From contig CM059975.1 of assembly GCA_030490835.1 (NCBI GenBank), positions 30,226,133 through 30,290,132 of the forward strand: a stretch of 64,000 nt of DNA, read 5' to 3'. This document shows positions 35,290-48,200 of the stretch, piece after piece. The stretch comes from Annona cherimola. Taxonomy: Eukaryota; Streptophyta; Magnoliopsida; Magnoliales; Annonaceae. The notes below the pieces were generated by a model that worked only from the letters and a program-made list of their open reading frames with translations, was not told the DNA's origin and did no database searches. Made by a program: the position numbers and the translations under genes. Every line of letters starts with the position of its first letter. Within the stretch, counting starts at the first letter, position 1.

Positions 35290-35866
35290 TAGGGGTGTAA
35301 ATTGGGTCTGGTTGACTCGAATTAGGATAAACATAATCCTAATCCACCTTGTAGAATCTCAACGGAACCTATTATTAACCTTATTTTTCATACCTTAACC
35401 CAATACTATTCTAACCTTATAGAAATCGATTCGATTTGGTTTAGAAATCGGATTAATAAATATAGGATATTTAAATATATTTTTCTTAATTAAATCGATT
35501 TTAAAATATGAATTTATATTAAAGAATATTAATCCTTTTTATAAGAATACTTTCCAATTTTTTACTTATATAATAAAATAATTGCTAAATAATCTTATTT
35601 TAAAGCAAAAATGTCTAGTTAATTCTTATGTACTATGTGCTAATGTCTGACTATTTTTTAATAATCTATTATATTTTATACTAATATATGAAATCGGGTT
35701 GGGTCAGATTGACAATTATATAATCCAAACTAACCTACTTTTGAAATCGGGTCGATTCAATTCAGGTTTATAACTTATTTTTTATAAAATGGTTAACTCA
35801 ACCTTGTTATAAACTGGGTTGGGTTTGTCATGTTCGAGTTAAGAACAACCCTATTTACACCCCCTA
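35290..35866. mobile_element. hAT-type MITE with 8-bp duplication
   Basis: The ends TAGGGGTGTAAAT and ATTTACACCCCCTA are inverted repeats, with the perfect duplication CTTGAAGG at 35282-35289 and 35867-35874. 577 bp, no coding capacity. It is related to the element at 21136-21742 and the copy at 39694-40203. Confidence 0.85.
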
Positions 35867-35874
35867 CTTGAAGG

Positions 35875-38460
35875 TTGATTATATTGTGGATCTTTTCTTA
35901 TTATCGAAAGTTGTAGAGCTTTGAAGAAGGGTCAATTCAGGTGAGGTACCCCGTGGGTTTTACTCGTTGGATATCCTAAAATGGGTAGGGTAGGTTTCTA
36001 TTTTTATATCCATAAGATGGGATAGGCTGTAAGTTAAAAAAAAACTTAGTTTAATTAGGATAGAATAGGTTCTGAGGTCCGGATACCTGGAACCGACCCA
36101 AATTAATAATATATGTTCAATATATTTATGAAATATCTTTTATATTGAAAGACATTGAATTTATCTATTATTTAGTATATTTAATAAATATATTTTAAAA
36201 ATTATATTATTATTATTATTATTTTGATTATAGATTTTTAAGTAATATTCATAATAAAATTATAGTTTTCATTTCATCAAAAAAATTATAATTTTCAAAT
36301 ATAGAGTGTTTGGATAAATGTATTAAACTTTTCACTTTTCATAACTATCCTATTTTTAATTATTTCACATTTTTCTATACAATTACCTTACTTTTCAATT
36401 ATTTCTATACAGCTATTTATATAATTAACTTATCTATTTTAACATTATTCTTTTTACTCCTCATCATTACTCGAATTATATGATTTCATATATTATAATT
36501 TTTTTATCAATTCAAAAACTTTTATATTAAAAACTTTTTATTCAAAAGTTTTATTGCATCCTAAACACATTCATAATATAAAACTATATTAAAAAACAGA
36601 TTTAGAATCAAAACAGAAATTAACCAAACTTTAAAAATAAAATAGTGTAGGGTAGGAGTTTTTGAAAATAGGATAAAAATAAGAAAAACCTCAAATTAGA
36701 CCTATTCGACTCAAGTTACACTCCTAAATAAAGGTAAGTTTCTTTCAATGGATATAGATACGAAGCAATTGAAAGCTACTAACTAATCGATGAGCTTTTG
36801 CATATGTTTTACCTTCATTGAAAATTGCATCTCCTCAATGGCTTAGATTGTTTTTAGCCTCAATGCCTTTTCTTGAGACGAGGAAGCATAATTGCTTGAT
36901 TGAGGTCGGTTTGAAGTGCGCTTAAGAGGATTAAGCTTTATATGGTTCTTTAGGGAGATTGAAAAGTCTCTAATAAATCTTTATATTCACTACTATTAAG
37001 TTATCCCACATTGATTGTGGAAGGAATTGAATGTGTAATCAAAAGTATAAGGAAAGTCTCACATTTAGGCTAACTTTTGGGATTACGAAAGCTCATAAAT
37101 ATTAAAAAAGGCTCTCCTATATTGATGATGAGAGCAATCTTTTTTTCGTGCTCACGTAAAGTGGATTCAATAATATCTAGAGTAGGTGTCCAATAATGCA
37201 TCACTTTATGCAAGAAAGTCTCTTTTATATGATGGTGTAAAGGTCATACATTCAAAGCATTTTTATGCTATTATTTGGTCACTTTAGTGATTTCAATTCC
37301 ACAATAATTTAAATTTTGAGGGAAGGGGTAAGAGAAGATGACGACTTATGTCCAACAAATATAATTGCATAGTTTGATCATAATTATAAATATACGTTAC
37401 AATTTTCAAACAGCAAATTATCTTCTATAATTCGCAACCATCCACAAGTGTACTTATGATATTAAATTTGAGCGTTGGTTCAATATAAAGTGTAAAGGAG
37501 TCCATTAAGCCTTAATGCACACACTTGCATGACCCTTATTTATTTATTTTTATTTTTGGCATTTATACATGGGCCAAGGTATAAACATCTTACATATGAC
37601 ATTTGAAATTTTATTTTTAAATATTTTATTTTTAATTTTAAAAATAAAAAGAAAGCACTTTGGATTCTTTTTTGTTTTTTAAAATCCAAAATAGAACGTT
37701 TAAAAAATAAAAATATTAAATATTCATTATAAAGCGTTCATGTTTTGGCCTACATGTGAATGCTAAAAAATAATTAGAAAACAAAAAAAGTCATGTACAC
37801 ATGTGCATCGAGGCTCACTAAATCAGAGTCCATTAAATTTTACGGAAATTTTGTTAGAAATACTTTTAAAATCTTAAAATGGTTTCAATAGAGTTCAAAA
37901 TTTAGTTTGAGACTCAGATGACCTATAAGATCATTATAAGAAATTATTTTCTAAAGATCATACTAAATGATAGAGTGCCAACTTGGTCTGTGGATGTGAG
38001 GTAAACAAGGTTAGGAGCTCAAATCATCCAACCAAGGGAATTAATAGAGAGATTGTATAAATGGATTTAGATTTTTACGAAAAATATCTCATAAATACAA
38101 GGTCATCTAAAAATCACAAAATCAATTTTGACCAAAGTTCAACTATAAGTGTTTTTATTATACGAAGTGAGATACAAGGTTAGATAATTTTCTTTTCTCC
38201 AATGGAACCTCATCCTAACCTCTTCTAAGTAGTTCATGGAGGAAAGATCTAACCCCTATCGAAAGGTGAACTATTATTTTTATACGCGATTCATTTAAAA
38301 ACAGTTCAAGCCTAGTGTCAAATGGAGATTTGCAATCATCTCATTTAATCCTTTCCTTGGTGATGGTTGTATCTAATATGTTGATTATTGAACAAGGTCT
38401 GCCGTGAGCAGCTTGTGTTGACTTAAGCCTACTTCGCTTCTAGGCCGCTAGAGTTGTTAC
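35875..38460. other. Non-genic stretch with small MITEs
   Basis: A family-G MITE (GTGTTTGG...CTAAACAC) lies at about 36304-36569. Around 37530-37810 there is an imperfect AT-rich foldback. The rest is unassigned; no gene seen. Confidence 0.45.
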
Positions 38461-39690
38461 TGTTATGAAACAAATAGCAAATCAAGCATAATCTATGTTT
38501 TGATAATTAACAATCCAAATTTGAGAATTCTTAAGGTACTAGCAAGTGTGTGAATTGTTTCAAATTCAAGGCATGATAAGTTAAGTTGCAAAGCCAAGTT
38601 GACTCGGGAATCAACTTAGGTCAAGTCAATACTCAAGTCGATTCCGATATCAACTTCAACAAAAATTTATAGACATCATTGAAATCGTGGATGCGTGAGC
38701 AGGCAAAGTCGCACCCGAAGTCACCTTCGCACGTGACTTGGGTTAGTTGCAACCCAAGTCGACTCTGCCAGCAACTTGGATAGACTTCGAGGCTTCGATG
38801 TTAAATATGATGAAGTCAAGTCGCGACCCAAGTCGATTCCGACATGCGACTTGGGTGAAGTCCCAGATGAAGTCAACTCAGTCATGCGACTTAAGTTAAG
38901 TTACACCTCAAGTCAACCCCTACATTTGACTTGAGCATAAGGAGGTTCAAATGTAGAAGATTCAAGCTCAAGAACAACAATATAAGTTCAAATAACTAAT
39001 GCCTTGTTATGATGTAAGACGTAAACCACAAATTCTATAATGAAGCTTCAAATGGCTAATGACCAAGATGAACAAAGGTCCATTTGCAAAGAACAAAATA
39101 TTTTGAGCAATAATATGAAGAAACAAATGGCACATGAAGTATTGAAGTTCCAACAAGTAGAATAAACCGTGAAGTCGCAACCTAAGTTGACTTCACCTGT
39201 GACTTGGGTCAAGTTTCAGACCAAGTCGACCCCGAAATGGAACTTGAGGCATGAGGACCGAAGTGCTGAAGACCGAAGTCGCAACGCAAGTCAACTCTAG
39301 TCTGCAATTTGGGTAAAATAGCTCCCGAAGTCGACTATGAGTGCAACTTGGATCGTAACAGTTAGAAAAATTCGAACGTTGGCGCATTAAATACGCGCCA
39401 CCTACCTCGTAACGTTCGAATTCATTCTCTCTCTCTCTCTCTATTTAAAACTCATCAAATGAAGTGAAGAGATTTAGCTAGAGCATTGATTAGGCCTCCA
39501 CCTTCCAACTTACAAGCATGCAAGTGTTTATTTAAGTACTATACAAGAAGAAGTGTGCTATTCATTGAAGTGCTAAAGCGATCTTCTTTAAATTCACTCT
39601 ATACGTTCTTCCTAGCACCGAAACTTCCTCTACATCATCTATAAAGTGTAGATCTTCTTTTCTATTCATTCTTTTATGATTTCTAAGTTA
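38461..39690 (+). mobile_element. Truncated copy of the AAGTCGACTT-repeat LTR
   Basis: Related to the - strand solo LTR at 27474-29077 but in opposite orientation. It starts TGTTATGAAACAAATAG (decayed TGTTGG...), then has AAGTCG/CGACTT blocks (38580-39360), the TTCGAACGTT stretch, a CT-microsatellite at 39426-39442 and the downstream leader. The 3' part is missing where the hAT-type MITE begins. Confidence 0.65.
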
Positions 39691-39693
39691 GAG

Positions 39694-40203
39694 CAGGGTT
39701 GTGTTAGGCATTTTGACAAAAATAAATTATATAATCCGATTTAAATCAACCTCATTTTAAAAGTAGGTTGGTTTGAGTTGGATGATTGTCGACCTGACCC
39801 AACCGGATTTCATATATTAGTGTACAATCTAATAAATTATTAATAAATAGTTTTACGTTATCACATAATATATAGGAATTAACTAGACATTATTGCTTTG
39901 AAATACGATTATTTAGCAATTATATCATTGTATAAGTTATAAACAGAAATATATTCCTATAAAAGAATTAAATTTTATTCTTTTATATAAATTTATATTT
40001 TAAATAGATTTAATTAATCAAAATATTTTAAAATATTATATATTTATTAATCCGATTTCTAACTCGAACCAAACCGATTTCTACAAAGTTAAAGATAGGA
40101 TTGGGTTAAGCCGTAAAAAATATGATTGACTTGAGATCTTATAAGGTGGGTTAGGGTTGTGTTTACTTTATCTCAAGTTAACCCAACTTGATTTACACCC
40201 CTA
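39694..40203. mobile_element. hAT-type MITE copy (decayed)
   Basis: The right end ATTTACACCCCTA is well kept; the left end CAGGGTTGTGTTAG is decayed. The flanks AGTTAGAG and GTTTAGAT match at 5 of 8 bases. It is immediately followed by a partial MITE A copy (40204-40440, inverted). Confidence 0.5.
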
Positions 40204-40440
40204 GTTTAGATGTGGAAAATATTTCTTAAAAATTGATATTTAGTATAAATTATTTTATTATGTTGATTTTACAAGTTCATAGATGAAACCGATATACAAT
40301 GATATTAAACAAATAAAAGAATTTTTATAATAATATAAGTGATGTTAAACATAATAGACGAAGTAGATTTTTTATCAATCATCTGGATGTTGAAAATAGA
40401 AGAAGTTATATAGAAAGAGAGTTTCATAGAAGCATTTCCA

Positions 40441-43354
40441 ATGTATAAATATCTTTTATTAATTTTTATATTTTTGATATAATTAGTCATAAATAATATG
40501 AGGATTTTGAAAGAAAATGAGAATAAAATTTTAAAATATGCTTATAATTTTAGACTTTTTGCATTTTAAACTTTCTAATTTTGCATATTTGCATTTTAAA
40601 TTACGAAGTTTAGCTGTTTGCATTTAAACTTTGAAAACTTTGGTTCATTTTCATTTTAAGCCCTGACTTATAATAGCGTTAAAAATTATCATTAATTTAT
40701 GCAAAATAAAATAAAAACCCTTCAATATTTTTTAAAAAAAATCCAAATGTGTATTAGAGATAAGGATGTTGTTTAAACCTCTAGAGACAAAATGGAAAAA
40801 AGCTTAATAGCCAAGTTTAAAACATAAATATTTTTCTTTTTTTAAATATACAAGGGTATTTCTACCATTTTGCATGTATTAATGTTTGTTTAACGTCGTT
40901 ATGAGTCAGAGTTTAAAATACAAAAGAATTAAAGTTTTTAGGGCTTAAAGTACAAATTGCAAATTTCAAGATTTAATTGCAAATACATAAAGTGAAAGGG
41001 TTTAAAATGCAAAAAAATATAATTTTTAATAATGAATATATGCTTGGTGGGTTAGAATAGGGTCAATCCATCCTGACCCTATGTTTAAATTTGAATTAAA
41101 ATTTTTTATCTATCCTTATACTGAGTTAAAAAATATTAATTTTGCCTCGTCAAAAGTGGGTTAGGTTAGGGGTAGATTACATGTCGAGTCGCCCAAATTC
41201 TCACCTTTATTGAGGCTTCAAAAGCTTACTATCTTTATCTAGTATTATCTAGGTGTCAATGATTGTTTGAGCTGATGGATTAACTATTTGCTTAACCTGC
41301 ATGAAGCATGATTATATATAATATATTGTATTTTTGCTTAAGTTACAATATTCATTTTTATTTTATTGTTTCTTTATAAATATTTTTTCCTAAGCATATT
41401 TATTTTATATACTAAGTTTTGTTATTTTATAATACTTTTACATATTTATTTTGGATTTTTTTTAAGAGGTGAAAAATGACCTATATGTCCCTAAAATCGA
41501 TGATTTTCAAAAATAAAAAATAAAAAATAAAAGTATTGTAAAATAGTAAAACTTAATGTATGAATTAAATATTGTAACTTAAGCATATATACAATATATT
41601 GTATATAATCGTACCTTCAGCTTTTTTTAGTTTCCTATCTTACTCTCATATTAAGCTTCAACAAAATTTTCTTGTTATTAATCTATTAACCCTCTTCATT
41701 GAACTTAATTTTTAATTTTTAAATAACATGTGTTTGGCAATGTGTTAAGATTATTAAGCTAAAGTTTTTCAATTTAAAACCTTTCACTCTCCATAATTGT
41801 CCTATTTTAATCATTTTTTCACATTTTCTGTATAATTATCCTATTTTTCAATCATTTCTAAATAACTACTAATACAACTAATCTATTTATTTTAACTTAA
41901 TTCTCTTTACTCCTCATCACTACCCCTGTCATATCACATTATTTTCTTCTAATTCAAAAACTTTTATATTAAAATTTTTCATTCAAAAGTTTTATCACTT
42001 TCCAAACACACCATATGTAAACTACTCATATTTCAATTTTTGACTTTCTCTTATATGAAACCTCATTTTTATGTAATTATTTTTACCACTTTAATGATGA
42101 ATAAAAATCCACTCTACTCTTTATAAAAAAAACCACTCTACTAACTATATTTTAAATTATTTGTAGTATAATGAAAATTTCTTTATTTGTTTAACATCAT
42201 TTTGCATGCACTTCATCTAAAATGTGCAAAATTAATATATTAAAATGATTTGATGCTAAATATAAGTTTTAGAGTTATATTTTTAATATCCATCTAAAAT
42301 ATTATTACTATGTGGATGAATAATTCTATAAAATACTATTATATTCTAATACATATGTAAATATATCTAAGTATTTTTCATAATTTACATAAAAATATAT
42401 CTTTTTAAGCAAATACAACCTTAATTTATATTAGTATCCTAGCTAAACAAATAATGCTGATAATGTGGATTTTCCATTAACAATTACTATCGAAACAATT
42501 AATGGAATTATATGAAATTACTCGTACGACATGGAATTCTTAATATTTATCCTTTAAAAGAAAATATTATGCATTGATGGAGAACATTTTTTAAGTGCTT
42601 GTTCTAGTAAATTTTTTTACTTCTTGTTCTTTTTTTTGAAGTAAATTTTAACGTTACTTGTTGTTCTTGATGGTGAAGATAATCTCGCAAATAATTTATT
42701 TTAATAATTTTTAAGATAACATAATTTATCTAGTTAAAATATTTATGGTTACTAAGTTAAAAGCGTTAGTATTTAAATTTTTTTAGGGATAATTCCTTTT
42801 TTACCTATAACAATTGTACATAATTTCTAATATACCAACAACATATCATAAGCTCTTTTTATATCCATAACATTTCATTCTAAATTTCTCTCATACATAC
42901 GCCGTTAAAACCACCGTTATCTACCCAATTGAAAAGATGATTTTGCCTATTTAGAATTTTTTAATTGAGATAATTTAACCTTAACATGACTAAATTGATG
43001 ATAGTAAATCATTAATACAAGATATTAAATAACTTGAAAGTCATATTAAAGTTGATTTATTTTAATTAGAAAAAATTTAAAAGGGCAAAATCGTCTTTTC
43101 AATAGAACAACGTCAGCATGGGTGGAATTTATTGTAAAATGTTATGGGTAAAAAAAAATTTATAAAATATTGTGGATATATTAGAAATTATGTGCAATTA
43201 TTATAAGTATAAGAAGAATTATCCCAATTTTTTATAAAATCTCTCTAATAAAATTTAATGTCACAAATACGTTTCCAAATAGTTGCAAATTACGGGAGAT
43301 AATTTGCCATCTTTAAAACCTTGATTGGCCATCGGCATCTAGCCCTTATCTGAA
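40441..43354. other. Non-genic stretch upstream of SSADH, MITE-rich
   Basis: No gene. It holds an AT-rich foldback (about 41309-41612, TTGCTTAAGTTACAATATT inverted arms), a family-G MITE (41728-42012), a MITE A copy (about 42045-42545) and the MULE-type MITE at 42786-43225. The last 130 bases lead into the SSADH 5' region. Confidence 0.5.
42786..43225. mobile_element. MULE-type MITE, 440 bp
   Basis: Long inverted repeats run from both ends: GGGATAATTCC on the left, and the right end reverse-complements to GGGATAATTCTTC, continuing past ACATAATTTC. The flanks AATTTTTTTA (42776-42785) and AATTTTTTA (43226-43234) are a 9-10 bp duplication differing by one T. Same TIR family as 12536-13744. Confidence 0.75.
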
Positions 43355-43631
43355 GTGATATCTACAGGTATTTGGACGGGGCCCGAAAATCAAGCAGCCT
43401 TCCGTCAACCCGAGTGTTCGCTCCGGCCGCCGGAAGTAGGCTCCGTCGGGAATCTACGATTTCAGTTTCTACTCGTTTGGCTTTCTCTCTGCATCGTCAA
43501 CACCTGGCCCCATCCACCGTTCATGCACGCTGCCCGATACTCCTCACAGGCCTTTACGCGTCCCTTCCCTTCTCTCTCTCTTCCATCATCACTCAATATC
43601 TCCTACTATATATCTGCAGCAGCAGCATCAG

Positions 43632-43786
43632 ATGGTGGTCGTTCGTACCTGCAACCTCCTTCTCCGCTTCTCCCGACGACCGTCTCTTTTCCCACTTCAT
43701 GTCCACCTTCGCCAGGCAAGCTCCTTGCCTCTCGTGCACTCTGTTTTCGTTTTTTCTTTATGGCTCTGGTCAATGTCTGATGGAAG
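43632..43786 (+). pseudogene. ALDH5F1: SSADH mitochondrial presequence, split across frames
   Basis: The ATG at 43632 starts an Arg/Leu/Ser-rich, acid-free stretch (VRTCNLLLRFSRRPS) typical of a mitochondrial targeting peptide. That frame stops at 43788-43790. The mature-protein frame is entered only at the ATG at 43787, two bases out of phase. A third frame (LYGSGQCLM) appears to carry the middle part, implying two small indels between 43740 and 43787. Translation from 43787 would give a protein without presequence. The CT-rich leader at 43560-43600 fits a 5' UTR. Confidence 0.55.
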
Positions 43787-43927
43787 ATGAATCGCCAGAT
43801 GAGCATGGAAGCTGAGAATAGCGCTGCTGCTGGTATCATCGCTCGGCTCACGTCGTCGGGACTGCTAAAGACGCAGGGGCTTATCGGCGGGAAATGGACT
43901 GATGCGTATGATGGGAAATCCCTCAAG
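43787..43927 (+). CDS. ALDH5F1: SSADH exon 1, mature N-terminus
   Basis: 47 codons from the ATG, containing SSGLLKTQGLIGGKW, the conserved plant SSADH N-terminus. It ends in AAG|GTCTCG, phase 0. Intron 1 is 156 bp. Confidence 0.85.
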
Positions 43928-44083
43928 GTCTCGATCTTCTCTCATTTGCCCCCTTCTCTTGAATTTGGAATGCTGATTAGTTGGGGGAGACTTTTCACGT
44001 GCAACAGCCAGTTAGACTTTGAAATGTCTTGTTTTTCTGGATGCTTGGATGATCGGGCTTCCTTTTGTGTGTTGTGATCGCAG

Positions 44084-44184
44084 GTGCTCAACCCGGCAAC
44101 TGGTGATGTGGTAGGAACTGTTCCATGCATGGGCCAGAAGGAAACAGCTGACGCAAATATCTTCCGCATATGATACATTCTACT
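44084..44184 (+). pseudogene. ALDH5F1: SSADH exon 2, +1 frameshift
   Basis: It begins after GATCGCAG with VLNPATGDVVGTVPCMGQKET. At about 44154-44157 (GCAAATATC) there is one base too many: the reading frame runs into TGA, while the shifted frame continues the expected family sequence to the donor TACT|GTATGA. The exon is 101 nt where 100 are needed to join exon 3 in phase. Confidence 0.85.
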
Positions 44185-45245
44185 GTATGAACCTTACAAA
44201 GAAATACAATCTGATTTTCTCATTCTGCGCTAGGATATGATATTCAACGCAAGAAGCATTCAATTTCAAAATCAGATAGCGACAGCTCTTGATTGCCCGT
44301 GGCTGTTTGTAAAGTTGCTTTCTTTATGTATGCGAGTGTATGCAACTTTTTTATGCTTTTTTCTTAGTCTTATGAACTTTACAGTTGATTGCTAGTATTG
44401 TTCTACTCTTTGAACTCCCGAACTCGGTAATAGTGTGGATACGGATTAGAGTGTGGCTGGAATGTGGGAGTTCTTTTGCTGGGTTTTAGGAGGGCTGCTC
44501 TCTTTTGTTATGAGCCGAAAGAAAGAACAGTTGTATGATTTGGCCAACAATGATAAAGAACTCCTCTTAGCAAGTCAATTGGTCAAAGCCGAAGGCCAGG
44601 GTAAATCAATGGACAAAATTTTGAGCTGCGATGACAGTAAGTGATCGAGAGCTTGATTGAAGGTGAAATGGAATGGCTTATTATGGTTCATGTAACTGAA
44701 CCTAGTTGTTAGGGATAAATTTATTTATTAATTTTTGGAGGGTGTATAATCTTTTTTAATCAGTTGTACAATATTACATCTTATCTCAAGTCATATTACA
44801 AATCAAGCTTGAGAATCCATACATCTTATCTCATTTCATCTTACAAATCCAGCCCAAGTAGTCTTACAAATTTTTTTCCTACTATCAACAAAGGAGGGAC
44901 TAAACGATCACCATTCAAGAGACCAACTTTTACTTATGGGAGACAAAGCTCCCACATGGGACTTGATCCCCTGACAAGTGGCATGCATGCCCAATGCTGG
45001 TCATTTCTTCTTTTCAAACGCTGTGTCAAATTTTCATGTGTGATCTAAGGGAGTAGATCTCATTGCTTATTTCCTGTCATTCAGATGATCCATGCTGGAA
45101 TGAATGTTTGTGCCTGGGAATCACATATATTATGAAATGATGCTAAGATTTTTTTTTTTCTTTTTTGCTGCTAGCTAATTGCATGCTGTGATTTGCAATT
45201 AAGCATATTTTTTGTTGAATTGCTACAAATCTGTTGTTCATGCAG

Positions 45246-45294
45246 CTTGGAGCAAATTAACAGCAGCTGAAAGGAGCAAGCATCTACGAAAGTG
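45246..45294 (+). CDS. ALDH5F1: SSADH exon 3
   Basis: 49 nt between GTTCATGCAG and AAGTG|GTATGC. With one base from exon 2 it encodes SWSKLTAAERSKHLRKW, split over both junctions. No break. Confidence 0.85.
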
Positions 45295-48200
45295 GTATGC
45301 AATATAAATCAATCTCTTTCCTTTTATACATAATTAGACAATGTCTTTCTTCTTCTTCTTCTTCTTATCCTTCTTTTTTTTTTAAATTTTTTTGTTGCTT
45401 GGTTGCTTGTATGTTCTTTTGGGACTGTTTTGGGACTGAAAAACTTCAATAGCATCATAATTGTTGAAGTTGCACATAGGCTCAAGGCTCAGTCAAGCAT
45501 ACACCACCTTCTATCTAACTTGCTTGAAAATGTAAAAGCTTCTAACATTCACATAGAGCTGGCTTCTTTTTTTTTTTTTTTCGTCTTTGATGTACATATA
45601 GTTTACAAGCCCAATCCATTACAATTTCTATATCTCATTTAGCTCATGGGGTGTAAAAAGGAGACAAGCTTCCTCAACATAATAAGGGAGACATAGCTCC
45701 CCATTATACAATAAGGAGGACAAACACTGCCTCCACAATGAAAATGAACGGGACCAACCCCTACCCTAGTTCAAAACCGGGACCAGCATGCTAGGGGGCA
45801 CAACCCCTGCCACCACCTTTCTTTTTCAATTAAATGTTAGATTAATGAAATTTGAGGTTGTCTTTATTCATAATGGTTATAATTTTGGAATATATTAAAT
45901 ATTTCATTATAAATTACATATATAATTACATTTATTTAACTTTATGTAATATTTAGTTGCTTCACTTGGGCGTGCGCGTTGTGCTTAGGCCCTAGGAGTC
46001 CTTGCTGCTTGAGTTCACCTTATGCCTTTAACAACAGTGACTAGCGTGTCTGGGGAAGATATTACGTGAGCAATGTCTCTGTTAAGTTGCAATGAGGATT
46101 GCATGAGAAAGAATTTTGAGAAAAATTAGCATCCTGTTATTACAACCAGCAAAATCTGTACTTTAAGATGTGCTACCAACTTGACATGCCAAACTTCCTC
46201 TTTTACTTGATCTTGGGATTTGTAACAATGAGAATTAGTGTAGAATGCATTTCAAAAATAATAAAAAATATTTGAGGAGCATTTACAAAAATATGTATTA
46301 GAGAAACCTAGTGGTGCACTAAGTATGTCTAAAATTCTATTGATGGGGATTTATAGATTGGTTTCCCAAGTTTGTAAAATTGGCACTTTTCACCCTTATG
46401 TTTTGCTAATATATCTGCCCAGACATTGTTTCCTACAGCTCTGAATTCACCATAATACCCCCTACCAGATTTAGTGCACCTGTGTATATTGATGGTTGCT
46501 TGATCCCCCTTTTTTGATTTTTTGGCACTAATGTGCATGCCCAAGCGTGACGTCTTATATATTTAATTTTATAATTTTATATTTTTTGTAATTATGAAAA
46601 TTAGAAAAGCGATCCTTGTTTTAATATGCGGGCCTCATCATGAACATCTAAATATATGTAATTTTATAATTTTAAAAATTTTTGGAATTATAAAAATGAA
46701 AAATTATAAAATTACATATACAAGACGTTCATGCTTGGATCCACATATTAGTGCAAAAAAATAAAAAAACCATAGAAAGTGGTCATGCAACATGTGCGCT
46801 GAAGCTCGCTCTATGCACGTGGGCGCATTAAATTAGGACTCATTTAAATATAATGGAATGTTATATATGCTGCGATTTGATATAATTGAAACCAAAATTG
46901 ATAAAATGAATTCAAGCCAGTCATCGTGCATGAATTCAAACAGCTTGATTTCTAAGCTAGCACAGGCAAGTCTAATTAAGGTGCATGGGCCATGGCTTGC
47001 CTTGCCTGCCCTGCCTAACGCATTACTAAATAAATGATTAAAGCTTTGAGTAAAGTGACTTGTTGTTAGACATCTTTTCCTCTTTCACCTGCCTTAGTTT
47101 TGGTTGTTCTTGTTGATCATATACTTCATCTCTGCCTTGAACATGTCCATTGCCGGCCAGGGAAGCAAAATCAATGACCCTTAATATGTCTCAAATCCCT
47201 CCAATGTTCTCCACTTCCATTGGCCTGCTATACATGGACGCTGATCCTTTGCGTCCCTGTCGAAGTGCCCAAAAACTTCGTCCGCCCATCCTGGGCCATT
47301 GGATTGTGCCGGTTAATTTCCTAAATCGGATCAATTTATATTGGAATTTTGGAAATAAACCTATGGGAGGCATGCTTTGGATAAACCAAAAATTTTCAAA
47401 AAAGATCTCTCCATTTATATCCGCTACTCCCCCATTTAGCCCCACCTCTCTCATGAACTCTAGAGTTTCCTGTGCCATGCTGGTCGTCGCTGCCACCATC
47501 CCTTTTGCGGACGAGACGGTGGCTCTCACTTCTCTACTCTTCCTCTCTATCTCCTTTCGTCTCTCTCCCCTGCATTTGTGCTTCTCACCCAAACTCTTGC
47601 AACCCTAGCACCAGAAATGTGGCTGAATTTGAGAAGATGGTAGACAAAATCTTGACCCTGTTCTTCTTTATCGGAGGGGAAAAGGGTGGTTGAGTGGATG
47701 AAGTCGGTGGAGCTTGTTCGATGTCAACGAGAGGCTAGGGCCTAGAGGCCTGTTTCAGGTGGTTGGATGCCTGCGCATGCATGGAAAGGGAACGGTCTTC
47801 TTCCTGTAGATACCGGATGCCTTGCTACAATATCTAATGGAGTTGAGACTCATTCAGGGGAGTCGTTAATCAAAGAATGGAAAAGAAATAAATGAAGCTG
47901 AAAGCAAGAAGCCGTGGATCATTTCCATTTAAGTGGTGTAAAAGGGAAAGACAGCATTTTTAACATGGATATACTTGAATTAGTGGTGTGCAACTTCACT
48001 AAGGTATCCTTCATCCTGCTTTCTTATATTACACTTTCTGTCGCTCTCCTGCACACCCTTTCCAGATCCCTAGATTTCGTTCTCCTGTTGCTTGTCTTCT
48101 ACGGAAATTCAATGCATCAACGAATAACACTCAAACTTTTTTAGCTAGAAAAGCAACTAGTGGTTTTTGTCCAATTGATACTGAAGAGAAATGTGAAAAT

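Noticed and set aside
43603..43616. TATA-like CTACTATATATCTG before the SSADH ATG
   Set aside because: Only about 20 bases before the ATG, too close to be the TATA box of this gene; probably leader sequence.
43355..43815. 141- and 147-codon ORFs just upstream of SSADH
   Set aside because: They run through the CT-rich leader and overlap the presequence in other frames; no domain apart from fragments of the presequence.
47150..47608. Overlapping ORFs on both strands in SSADH intron 3
   Set aside because: No recognisable domain and strong overlap on opposite strands; could be a gene fragment but unsupported.
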